Below are positions 1-6,001 of a DNA stretch of 15,495 bases, piece after piece (position 1 is the first letter of the stretch; each line of letters begins with the position of its first letter). The position numbers were made by a program, and so were the translations under genes. Source of the stretch: CAZFAT01 sp964517075. Lineage in GTDB: Bacteria > Acidobacteriota > Vicinamibacteria > Vicinamibacterales > SCN-69-37. Location of the stretch: assembly GCA_964517075.1 (NCBI GenBank), contig CAZFAT010000394.1:1-15495 (forward strand), read 5' to 3'. The notes under the pieces are model-generated. The model saw nothing but the letters and a program-made list of their open reading frames with translations. It searched no databases and was not told the DNA's origin.

Positions 1-609
1 ATCCTCGTGCCGCGGCGGCTCCGCCACGAGAGGCGTCAGCGCGGGATACGTGGGATGGACGACGTGCCCGAGGCGCGCAGCCAGCCACAGACCGATGCCG
101 GTGCTGCCGGTCGCCGGCACGGACAGTCCGCCGGTCGCCAGAATCACCGCCTGGGCGTCCATGTTGCCGCGACAGGTGGCCACGGACCAGCCAGTCGCCG
201 ACGGACCGACGTCGCGGCACTCAGTGTCGAACCGGAACACGACGCCGGCTCGGCGTGCCAACGCGACGAGTCCGTCGCGCACGTCGCGGGCGCGATTCGA
301 CGCGGGAAACCACTTGCGACTCTCGGCCTCGAGCGCGAGCGGTACGCCGACGTCGTTCTCGAAGAACGCTCGCTGCCCCTTGAGCGACCAGGACCGGAGC
401 AGGCGCTGGACCAGTGTCGTGGGTGACTCGCTCACAAACCGCTGGGGCTCGAGCGCCTCCGGCAGCACGTTGCAGCGGCCGCCGCCGCTGATGAGGATCT
501 TGCGGCCGCCATCGCTGGTGGTGTCGATGACAGTGACGGGCCGCCCGCCGGCGCGTGCGAAAATCGCAGCCGCCAGCCCCGCGGCTCCGGCCCCGACGAC
601 GACGATCAT
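1..609 (-). CDS. HI0933/YhiN-family flavoprotein (FAD-dependent oxidoreductase), C-terminus off the left edge
   Basis: The visible 203 residues are the N-terminal FAD-binding part of a flavoprotein; the family usually has about 400 residues, so roughly half is missing at the window edge. The protein opens with a Rossmann nucleotide-binding loop GAGAAG (residues 6-11), followed by D29 at the end of the second strand, where the FAD ribose is usually bound. The family signature GRKILISGGGRCN is at 35-47 and an ATGG motif at 158-161. Members are cytosolic and mostly of unknown substrate; some are annotated as BaiN-like or NAD(P)/FAD-dependent oxidoreductases. The ATG at 609 lies 10 nt after the stop of the upstream zinc-ribbon gene and has no clear Shine-Dalgarno sequence, so translation may depend on re-initiation. 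The family call is secure; the reaction is not known. Confidence 0.9.
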   Translation of the reverse strand, partial: MIVVVGAGAAGLAAAIFARAGGRPVTVIDTTSDGGRKILISGGGRCNVLPEALEPQRFVSESPTTLVQRLLRSWSLKGQRAFFENDVGVPLALEAESRKWFPASNRARDVRDGLVALARRAGVVFRFDTECRDVGPSATGWSVATCRGNMDAQAVILATGGLSVPATGSTGIGLWLAARLGHVVHPTYPALTPLVAEPPRHED

Positions 610-619
610 TGGAGAGGCG

Positions 620-1294
620 TTACTGGCCGCCGCTGCCGGTGAACTGATCGTCCTCGTCGGCGAAGAGGATGTTGAAGCTCGTCAGCGACCCGTAGCAGCC
701 GCTCACGTATCCCTGCAGCTTCACCTTCACGTCGTCAGGCAAATCCGCGGCGTTCACCTGCTGCTCGAGCGTGCGCAGGCGGTTCCGCAGCATGACGATC
801 TTGTGGAAGAAGGTCTCGATGGGCCAGCTCTTCTCCTGCAGCCCCGGCGTCGCCGGGCGCAGCACGAGCGTGCCGCCACGCCAGCGCTCGGCGGGCACGA
901 CGGCGGTCAGCCCGGATTCCTCGCGGATGATGCGACGCAGGAGCAGTTCGAGATCGGCCGTGTCGTCCTCCGGCAGCATGATAGCCGGACCGCGGCGCTC
1001 GCGGTCGGCGACGAGTGGGAATGGCGGGCGCCCGTCGCGGGTCGGCCGTGGTGGGTTCGCGCGGGGGGCCGCAGCCGACGCCGGTGACACCGGCGTCCCT
1101 TCGCTCGCGGGGCCCTCGGTGCTGACGCGCGGCCCGCCGCGATAGTTGTGCTCACTCCGGCAGAAGCCGCAGAGGACGCGGAGCGGCTGCCCCTGCGGGT
1201 CCGCGGCGACGACCGTGTGCATGCGGTCGGTCTTGCAGGCGCGACAGTAGTCTTCGATGGCGGAGCCGGCGCGGTGGGTCCGGATAACAGACAT
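620..1294 (-). CDS. zinc-ribbon protein of unknown function (224 aa)
   Basis: I do not recognise a named family. The first 50 residues hold two CxxC pairs, C17/C20 (YCRAC) and C42/C45 (CGFC), spaced like a small zinc ribbon. Residues about 55-100 are rich in Pro, Ala, Gly and Arg and are probably disordered. The C-terminal half (about 110-214) looks folded and helical, including a segment with coiled-coil character (HKIVMLRNRLRTLEQQV, 164-180), and the tail is acidic then Gly-rich. There is no signal peptide, so it is probably cytosolic. A longer reading frame begins at 1333, but I chose the ATG at 1294 because the zinc-ribbon region starts right after it and the extra 13 residues look untranslated. 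It is co-oriented with, and 10 nt from, the flavoprotein, so the two are probably co-transcribed. A nucleic-acid or protein-binding role is only a guess from the ribbon. Confidence 0.8.
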   Translation of the reverse strand: MSVIRTHRAGSAIEDYCRACKTDRMHTVVAADPQGQPLRVLCGFCRSEHNYRGGPRVSTEGPASEGTPVSPASAAAPRANPPRPTRDGRPPFPLVADRERRGPAIMLPEDDTADLELLLRRIIREESGLTAVVPAERWRGGTLVLRPATPGLQEKSWPIETFFHKIVMLRNRLRTLEQQVNAADLPDDVKVKLQGYVSGCYGSLTSFNILFADEDDQFTGSGGQ

Positions 1295-1317
1295 GGGCGT
1301 CCAATAATCGCATGGCG

Positions 1318-1327
1318 GTCCGCGGAC
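1318..1327. promoter_or_regulatory. 10-bp perfect palindrome upstream of the zinc-ribbon gene
   Basis: GTCCGCGGAC reads the same on both strands and lies 24 nt upstream of the chosen ATG, between the gene and the heptamer repeat. A weak -10-like GATTAT is seen on the minus strand just downstream of it, without a convincing -35. It could be an operator half-site cluster, but in GC-rich DNA a 10-bp palindrome can occur by chance. Confidence 0.2.
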
Positions 1328-1335
1328 GTGCATCT

Positions 1336-1410
1336 GGCTATTGGTTATTGGTTATCTGCTATCGCGATTGGGTTATTGGGCGATTGATCGGGCTATTGAT
1401 CGGGCTATTG
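1336..1410. repeat. degenerate heptanucleotide tandem repeat passing into a 12-mer repeat
   Basis: Six contiguous heptamers fill 1336-1377, with consensus near GGYTATT; the first two are GGCTATT and GGTTATT, and the fourth and fifth are the most diverged. They run directly into two 12-base units, GGGCGATTGATC (1378-1389) and GGGCTATTGATC (1390-1401), then a partial third copy to 1410. The stretch is much richer in A/T than its surroundings. It occupies the region 5' of the minus-strand zinc-ribbon gene, starting about 40 nt before its ATG, where promoter elements would be expected. The rest of the 1295-1483 gap holds a palindrome and a hairpin. Confidence 0.85.
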
Positions 1411-1455
1411 GGTTATCGGGGAGCGCGTGTCGCGTCGCAGAAACTCCGATGGAGG

Positions 1456-1475
1456 GGCCGACCTTCAGGTCGGCC
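1456..1475 (-). terminator. terminator-like hairpin after the carboxypeptidase-regulatory-like gene
   Basis: A perfect 8-bp inverted repeat, GGCCGACC (1456-1463) and GGTCGGCC (1468-1475), has a four-base loop (TTCA on plus, TGAA on minus). It begins 8 nt beyond the TAG at 1484-1486 of the minus-strand gene. No T-tract follows, so intrinsic termination is uncertain; it may instead protect the 3' end or be a dispersed palindromic element. Confidence 0.55.
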
Positions 1476-1483
1476 AGGCGTTT

Positions 1484-3283
1484 CTACGGCAGTCGCAGGT
1501 CGATTGAACGCTTCTGCCCGAGCTCGAACCGCACCGGCGTGGCGCGCGGGACGAGGGTTTCGAGGTACTCCGGCGCCATCCAGAATTCTGGCGGCGCGGC
1601 GACAGCGATGGCGAGGAACTCGCCGGCGAACGTGCCCGTGGCATGAAACACGCCGGATCGGTCCGCCGCCACGTGAATGACGCGCTGTGGTGTGTCGAAT
1701 CCGGCGAGGTGCCGATCTCCAGGATTCCGCGGAAACACGATGACTCGCGCGCCGGGAGCCGGACGGCCCTCCCGATCCCTCACCGCGCCGGAGATATCCC
1801 AGCTGCGGCCGCTGAAGGTGACGACGACGTCGGTGAGATCGGCGGTGCCGACATCCAGGCCCGGTCCGAGGACTTCGCGCCCATCGACTCGCACGGAGGT
1901 AACGGCGTGTCGCACATTGTCGATTACCGCATAGGGGTCCAGCACGTACTTTCCTGGCGGCAAGCCGACCGTCTCGAACCGGCCCTGCGCGTCGACGGCG
2001 CCCGTCGGGACGCCCAGGGCGCTCAGGCTCAGCTCCCTGGCCTCGGCATGGTAGACGTGCATGAGGATGCTGTTCAGGGCATCCGCCGTCGGCAGGATGG
2101 AGCGACCCTCGAACACCACTCGGCCTCGGATCCGGCTGCCCGCCTGCAAGGGCACGACGAGATCGGTCGCCGATTTCTGCAACGACAGCGGCACGTCCGC
2201 AAACCAGGTCGTGACATCGGAGAGCGATGCAGCCGGCTTGCCAATCGTACGCACACCCCAGCTCGCCGAGGCGCCTCCTGTGACTCTCGGAAAGACGGCG
2301 AAGCGCAACCGGTACTCGCCCGGTGGCAGGTGGGAGAACGAAAACTTTCCGTCCTGACGAATCGCCGCTCTGAATCCCTCGAACTGAGCAGCAGGATCCT
2401 CGGCATCACGTCGGACCAGACCCGCATAGCCGAGCAGACGGACGGACTCAGGCGCCGTGATAGTGCCGGCGACGCTCAGGAGTTGCGGCCGCGGCGACAG
2501 CCTCGTGACGAGATCGATGCCGTCGCGACGCTCACCGGGTCCGAGTGTGATGACGGACGCCGTGGCGACGGTCCGCCCGCCGCCGTGGAACACACTCTCG
2601 TGACTCACGACCGAGGAGCTCAGCGAAGTGGGCTCTGCGGGAAGCAGAACGAGGTAATCGCCTGGCCTGAGGGTGTTCGTGCTCGCAAACCGTCCGCGGT
2701 CGTCGGTCTTCGTCTGGCCTGAGGGCATCCAGACGGACCGCGCACCGATGTGCTGCCGCCGGAGGAGACGGACGATGTAGCCGACGACCGGCTCGCCGCG
2801 CTCGTCGGTGACGGCGCCGCTGATGCGGGCTCCCGGCCAGAGCCGAATCGTGAGGTCGGCGAGCTTCTCGCCGGGCTGAAGCTCGATACGGTTGCCGGCC
2901 GTATCACCCGCAGTCAACGCGCCATAGCCCTCCGACAGGTAGCCATCCGCCGTCGCAGACAGCCTGAGCGGACCCGCGGGAATCCCCGCGATCTCGAAGC
3001 GTCCCGCATCGTCCGTCATGCCGTGCAGGCCGGCGCGCGGCCACGCCTGGCCGCCCAATGCCGTGAGCCGCACCGTGACACCCCCGACGGGCGACCCGGT
3101 CAGCGCGTCGATAACTCGACCAGCGAGGACTGTGGCGGCTGGCGCGCCGGCCGCCTGCTGTGCCTGGGCGAACACGGGGCGACGCGGCGGCGTGATGCCG
3201 ACCATCATGGCCGCGGCAAGGCAAAGGCAGGTGAGGTGTCGCAGGGCCATCGGCGGTCTGTGTCGAATCTGACGGTGACTCAT
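1484..3283 (-). CDS. secreted carboxypeptidase-regulatory-like (Ig-like) repeat protein, 599 aa
   Basis: This is a multi-domain exported protein. The N-terminus has a signal peptide: basic start, hydrophobic core LTCLCLAAAMMVGI (17-30), and a likely cleavage near VFAQA (37-41). Several beta-sandwich repeats of the carboxypeptidase-regulatory-like kind follow. The first (about 52-115) has AGRVIDALTGSPVGGVTV and later DDAGRFEIAGIPAG. A second starts at ISGAVTDERGEPV (154-166), a third has DGKFSFSHLPPGEYRL (311-326), a fourth GSRIRGRVVFEG with RFETVGLPPGKY (382-446), and a fifth ISGAVRDREGRPAPGARV (497-514). There are no catalytic residues or C-terminal barrel, so it is probably a periplasmic or surface structural or binding protein; such proteins are abundant in Acidobacteriota with no assigned role. 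The ATG at 3283 is preferred to ATG 3250, but neither has a good ribosome site. Hairpins flank both ends, suggesting its own transcription unit. Confidence 0.85.
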   Translation of the reverse strand: MSHRQIRHRPPMALRHLTCLCLAAAMMVGITPPRRPVFAQAQQAAGAPAATVLAGRVIDALTGSPVGGVTVRLTALGGQAWPRAGLHGMTDDAGRFEIAGIPAGPLRLSATADGYLSEGYGALTAGDTAGNRIELQPGEKLADLTIRLWPGARISGAVTDERGEPVVGYIVRLLRRQHIGARSVWMPSGQTKTDDRGRFASTNTLRPGDYLVLLPAEPTSLSSSVVSHESVFHGGGRTVATASVITLGPGERRDGIDLVTRLSPRPQLLSVAGTITAPESVRLLGYAGLVRRDAEDPAAQFEGFRAAIRQDGKFSFSHLPPGEYRLRFAVFPRVTGGASASWGVRTIGKPAASLSDVTTWFADVPLSLQKSATDLVVPLQAGSRIRGRVVFEGRSILPTADALNSILMHVYHAEARELSLSALGVPTGAVDAQGRFETVGLPPGKYVLDPYAVIDNVRHAVTSVRVDGREVLGPGLDVGTADLTDVVVTFSGRSWDISGAVRDREGRPAPGARVIVFPRNPGDRHLAGFDTPQRVIHVAADRSGVFHATGTFAGEFLAIAVAAPPEFWMAPEYLETLVPRATPVRFELGQKRSIDLRLP

Positions 3284-3323
3284 TAGACACCAGCGCTCGC
3301 CCTCAGAGGCAGGACTCTCGTAG

Positions 3324-3345
3324 CCGCCAGGCGTCAGCCCGGCGG
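3324..3345. repeat. dispersed hairpin, copy 1 (CCGCC...GGCGG)
   Basis: The arms CCGCCAGGC (3324-3332) and GCCCGGCGG (3337-3345) pair with one A/C mismatch around the loop GTCA. The right arm is identical over 9 bases to the right arm of the hairpin at 5951-5973, and the left arms differ by one base, so the two look like copies of one dispersed element. It lies in the 119-base gap between the TonB-like gene and the regulatory-like repeat gene. Confidence 0.55.
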
Positions 3346-3347
3346 AA

Positions 3348-3370
3348 CCCCAGGCCCGAAGGCCTTGGGG
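3348..3370 (-). terminator. terminator-like hairpin with UUCG tetraloop after the TonB-like gene
   Basis: Read on the minus strand, CCCC-AA-GGCC, the loop TTCG, then GGCC-T-GGGG form a nine-pair stem with one bulged base. The UUCG loop closed by a C-G pair is an unusually stable tetraloop in RNA. It begins 32 nt after the TAG (3403-3405) of the minus-strand TonB-like gene. There is no U-tract, so termination may be Rho-dependent or imperfect. Confidence 0.5.
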
Positions 3371-3402
3371 TAGGCTGCGAAACGCGCGCTCACCCGATCG
3401 CG

Positions 3403-4500
3403 CTACCGCCGGTCGAGACGAAACGTCGACGAGACCGTCATGACGACATCGACCGGCGTGCCGTTGACCTGGGCGGGTGTGAACTGCCATTGAGTCATCG
3501 CCAGGAGTGCCGCGAAATCCAGCGAGGTGTTCAGCGGCAAGTGGGCCGCGCCTGTGTCGGCGGCACCACCGCGACGAGGCGGGGCGGCGTCCCGGCGCGC
3601 GGACGCGTCGGCGCTGCCGATGACCACCGCATCCCGAAGGCATCCGGTCGCCGTGAGCATCACCTCGACCTGGACGACGCCTTCGAGGCTGGCGTTCCGA
3701 GCGGCGCGGGGATACGTGGGGAGCACATCCCTGGTCTGCACCGGCTGCACGACGTCGGCCTGGCCTTGCGCCGTAGCAATCGACGTTCGGACGACCGGCC
3801 GGTCGGCGCACGCGACGGCCTCGCGGCCGAGCAACAGAACGAGGCGCTCCTCGGACCCCTCCACAAACGCATAGCCGGGGTCGGCCAGCGTCACGGCGGC
3901 CAAACCCCGGAGCGCCGTGGCACAGGCATCGGAGGGAGACGCCTCCACGCTCGCTGCGGCCGGGCGTCCATCAGCCGCGTAGCGCACGCTGATCACCGCG
4001 GCCGAGGGACCGTCCGAGACCGCGCACCCTGACGCCGTGAGGAGGCTGGACAGAAACCCGGGAAACAGCGCCGACGCCGTGCGCAGAGCGGTGGGCGGTC
4101 GCGTGTCGGTCGGAGCGCTCGGCGGAGCGCTCGGTCGGCCGGCGAGCAGGTCGAGGGCGCGCTGCTCTTCACGTTGCGCGCCTTCGTGCGTCTCCTGGGC
4201 AAGCGCGTCCTGAAGAGCGCCGTCGAGTGAGACGATGCGGTTGACGCCGGCGACTCGCGCCGCCGTCAGCCGCATCTCCGAACGACCGTCAGCGAGCGCC
4301 GTCCTGAGGGTCGACGTCAGCACCGGGCTGGACCGCGCGGCCATGACGGCCAGCTCCCCCGGCGTGGTCCTGACCTGCACCGTCGTCTGCGACGGCGACG
4401 GGACACCGACGGCACGCACGGGCGCCCTGACGCCGACCAGCGCGGCCATCGACAGGGTCAGCGCCAGCGCCCTCGGGGCGACAGACGAGGCGGCGGACAC
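3403..4500 (-). CDS. exported HEAT-like/TonB C-terminal domain fusion protein (365 aa)
   Basis: The C-terminal part (about 259-363) is a TonB C-terminal domain: PTYPRAARNASLEGVVQVEV (261-280), a turn at TATGC, and a final ALLAMTQWQFTPAQVNGTPV (331-350), which matches the usual strand-helix-strand ending. Unlike TonB it has no Pro-rich spacer after a membrane anchor; it starts with a short signal peptide or weak anchor (ALALTLSMAALVG, 11-23). Residues about 58-120 form paired amphipathic helices resembling a HEAT-type repeat (LTSTLRTALADGRSEMRLTA, 61-80). A Pro/Thr linker follows, then a region with Cys residues (about 155-235). A Pro/Arg/Ala-rich insertion (about 299-324) splits the TonB fold. 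It is probably periplasmic, binding a partner protein rather than energising a receptor, but this is inference. Translation starts at GTG 4500, preceded by GAGAG about 4 nt upstream. Confidence 0.8.
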   Translation of the reverse strand: MSAASSVAPRALALTLSMAALVGVRAPVRAVGVPSPSQTTVQVRTTPGELAVMAARSSPVLTSTLRTALADGRSEMRLTAARVAGVNRIVSLDGALQDALAQETHEGAQREEQRALDLLAGRPSAPPSAPTDTRPPTALRTASALFPGFLSSLLTASGCAVSDGPSAAVISVRYAADGRPAAASVEASPSDACATALRGLAAVTLADPGYAFVEGSEERLVLLLGREAVACADRPVVRTSIATAQGQADVVQPVQTRDVLPTYPRAARNASLEGVVQVEVMLTATGCLRDAVVIGSADASARRDAAPPRRGGAADTGAAHLPLNTSLDFAALLAMTQWQFTPAQVNGTPVDVVMTVSSTFRLDRR

Positions 4501-4507
4501 GATGCTC

Positions 4508-4556
4508 TCAATCCCAAATCAGCAATGATTCAATCGTCAATCAATCATCAATGACC
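4508..4556. repeat. degenerate heptanucleotide tandem repeat upstream of the TonB-like gene
   Basis: Seven contiguous heptamers related to NTCAATC (GATTGAN on the minus strand) fill these 49 bases; the clearest are TTCAATC (4529-4535) and GTCAATC (4536-4542). The sequence is AT-rich in a strongly GC-rich neighbourhood. It sits immediately 5' of the minus-strand TonB-like gene and 3' of the esterase gene, in an 81-base gap with no other feature. The unit differs from the heptamer at 1336-1377 but the period is the same. Confidence 0.7.
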
Positions 4557-4581
4557 CGATCGAAGATCCTCAATGCAGGCT

Positions 4582-5592
4582 CTATCGCTTACTTGGCTCA
4601 TTGAACCCCCGCTCCACCATGTCCGTCACGTCCGTGGAGACCGGATGATCGCGCCAGAGCCAGCGCATCATCTCGGGCAGCATCGGGCCGCCCATGCGCT
4701 GGCCATGTGTGTTCAGGCCCCAGACGTAGTTCACGTCGTAGCCTTTCTCGGTGAGCGCCTGCATCAGCCGGACGTTCTGCAGGAACCAGTCGCGCCGGGG
4801 ATCGTAGCCGCCGCGTCCCTGGCCGCGGCTATCGTTCCTGCCGTCCTGCAGGAACACGCGAATCGGCTTCTTCTCGCTCTTCCGGACGATATCGGTGTAC
4901 GCGTCTCCGCCGCGCAGATTGACGAAGCTGCCGACGATGCTGAGGACCTTGCGGAAGTGATCGGGACGCTCCCAGGCCACGGTGAACGCGGCGATCGCGC
5001 CGGAGCTCGCGCCGCCAATGCCGTGATGATCCGGATCGCGAGAAATGTTGTACTCCTTGTAGAGCACCGGCAGGAGCTCGTCGACGATCACGCGCGCGTA
5101 GCGATCGTCGAGCGTGTTGTACTCCGTCGGCCGGTTCGTCGTGCGGTCGCCCCACTCCTGCGGCGTGGGCTCGGGCTGCTCGGGCGTGCGCCCGGGATTG
5201 ATGAAGACGGTGAGCATGACCGGGATCTCGCGCTTGTAGATCAGGTTGTCGAGCACGTTCGGCGCCCGGACCGATCCGTTCATGTCCTTGAAGGCCTGGC
5301 CGTCCTGGAACACCATCAGGCTCGCCGGCATCGCCGGATCGTATTGCGCGGGCACGTGCAGCCAATAGGTGTGCTGGGTGCCGGGATAGGCCTGGCTGGG
5401 GATGACGAACGGCCCGCGCATCTCCCCCTTCGGCACACCCTCGCGCGGCAGCGAGTCTGGCCCGAGCTGGTAGTGCGCGTTGACGTCCGGCGGTTTCTGG
5501 CCGGCCGGCGCCGGCAGCGCCCCTTGCGCAAACGCGGCCGACACCGCCGCCGGCATCATCAGTATCAAGGCGTACGTGAGTAAGCGCGTCAT
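4582..5592 (-). CDS. exported esterase, esterase-D/Fes-like alpha/beta hydrolase (336 aa)
   Basis: This is an alpha/beta-hydrolase-fold esterase of the family that includes enterochelin esterase Fes and esterase D. A clear signal peptide (LLTYALILMMPAAVSAAFAQ, 4-23) sends it across the inner membrane. The nucleophile elbow is G194-A-S196-S-G198. The likely acid is D250 or D254 (LQDGRND) and the likely histidine H296 (LNTHGQ). The conserved early strand SLMVFQDGQAF (91-101) and FINPGR (130-135) match the family. In related proteins the reaction is hydrolysis of siderophore or acyl/carbohydrate esters; the substrate here is unknown. An upstream in-frame extension to 5808 was rejected because the signal peptide begins at ATG 5592, which has GGGAG 5 nt upstream. 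It is divergent from the 80-residue gene at 5685. Confidence 0.88.
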   Translation of the reverse strand: MTRLLTYALILMMPAAVSAAFAQGALPAPAGQKPPDVNAHYQLGPDSLPREGVPKGEMRGPFVIPSQAYPGTQHTYWLHVPAQYDPAMPASLMVFQDGQAFKDMNGSVRAPNVLDNLIYKREIPVMLTVFINPGRTPEQPEPTPQEWGDRTTNRPTEYNTLDDRYARVIVDELLPVLYKEYNISRDPDHHGIGGASSGAIAAFTVAWERPDHFRKVLSIVGSFVNLRGGDAYTDIVRKSEKKPIRVFLQDGRNDSRGQGRGGYDPRRDWFLQNVRLMQALTEKGYDVNYVWGLNTHGQRMGGPMLPEMMRWLWRDHPVSTDVTDMVERGFNEPSKR

Positions 5593-5611
5593 GGAGACTC
5601 CCGTCGGCGGC

Positions 5612-5617
5612 ATTATG
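5612..5617 (-). promoter_or_regulatory. candidate -10 element for the esterase gene
   Basis: On the minus strand CATAAT matches TATAAT at five of six positions, about 20 nt upstream of the esterase ATG, and would give a leader of roughly 13 nt containing the GGGAG ribosome site. No good -35 is found 16-18 nt further upstream. It lies in the 92-base divergent gap, where an AT hexamer stands out against high GC. Confidence 0.35.
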
Positions 5618-5684
5618 CGACGAAAGCGAGGTCCGGGCGCACGCGGTACGTGCTTTGCTCTCTCGGGGTCATCGGGAGCCAAAG

Positions 5685-5927
5685 ATGAACCAGACCATCC
5701 ATAAGAACCCTCTCGTGGACGCAGTGAAGGACGCCACCCGCCCCCGCGCGCAGGAGGATCTCGAGGCGACGGCGGAGCCGGACGGTCAGTTTCCCCCTCC
5801 TGACGCACCTGAGGACGAAGGACACGAGGGCGCGACGGAGGAACAAGTCGGCGACCGCACGGGGCCGGGCGTGGGCTACGACCAAGCAGAGAAAGAAGAG
5901 AAGAAAGAAGAGAAATCGGACCGGTGA
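5685..5927 (+). CDS. small charged, probably disordered protein (80 aa)
   Basis: I do not recognise a family. The 80-residue product begins MNQTIHKNPLVDAVKDATRP and continues with a long acidic, Pro/Gly-containing stretch (EDLEATAEPDGQFPPPDAPE, about 23-42). It ends in a Lys/Glu run (EKEEKKEEKSDR). It has no Cys, no Trp, no hydrophobic segment and no signal, so it is probably a soluble, mostly disordered cytosolic protein. ATG 5685 was chosen over 5655 because GGGAG lies 6 nt upstream and the codon marks a sensible N-terminus. It is transcribed divergently from the esterase and convergently with the 58-residue membrane protein, and a strong hairpin follows its stop. Being small, acidic and stand-alone is reminiscent of stress-accumulated small proteins, but that is only analogy. 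Confidence 0.7.
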   Translation: MNQTIHKNPLVDAVKDATRPRAQEDLEATAEPDGQFPPPDAPEDEGHEGATEEQVGDRTGPGVGYDQAEKEEKKEEKSDR

Positions 5928-5950
5928 AGACGTGAAGTTCTGGAGAGACA

Positions 5951-5973
5951 CCGCCGGGCCCGAAGCCCGGCGG
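5951..5973. terminator. bidirectional terminator-like hairpin (dispersed hairpin, copy 2)
   Basis: Nine perfect pairs, CCGCCGGGC (5951-5959) with GCCCGGCGG (5965-5973), enclose the loop CCGAA. It lies 23 nt after the stop of the plus-strand 80-residue gene and 28 nt after the stop of the minus-strand 58-residue gene. On the plus strand it is followed by CTTCCTGGTT, mildly T-rich. The arm GCCCGGCGG also occurs at 3337-3345. Confidence 0.65.
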
Positions 5974-6001
5974 CTTCCTGGTTCAAAGCACGTGAGTGGA
6001 C

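Noticed and set aside
50..1087. 345-residue plus-strand open frame
   Set aside because: Antisense to the flavoprotein and zinc-ribbon genes; no domain, odd composition.
1336..1410. Possible CRISPR array
   Set aside because: Units are 7 and 12 bases, contiguous and degenerate, with no spacers and no cas genes.
1643..2722. 359-residue plus-strand open frame
   Set aside because: Antisense to the secreted repeat protein; no recognisable motif or ribosome site.
3283..3811. 176-residue N-terminal extension of the secreted repeat protein
   Set aside because: It overlaps the TonB-like gene, crosses both hairpins and would bury the signal peptide.
4573..5583. 336-residue plus-strand open frame rich in His, Arg and Val
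   Set aside because: Exactly antisense to the esterase, which has signal peptide and catalytic motifs.
5592..5808. 72-residue N-terminal extension of the esterase
   Set aside because: It overlaps the divergent 80-residue gene; the internal ATG has a good ribosome site and starts a signal peptide.
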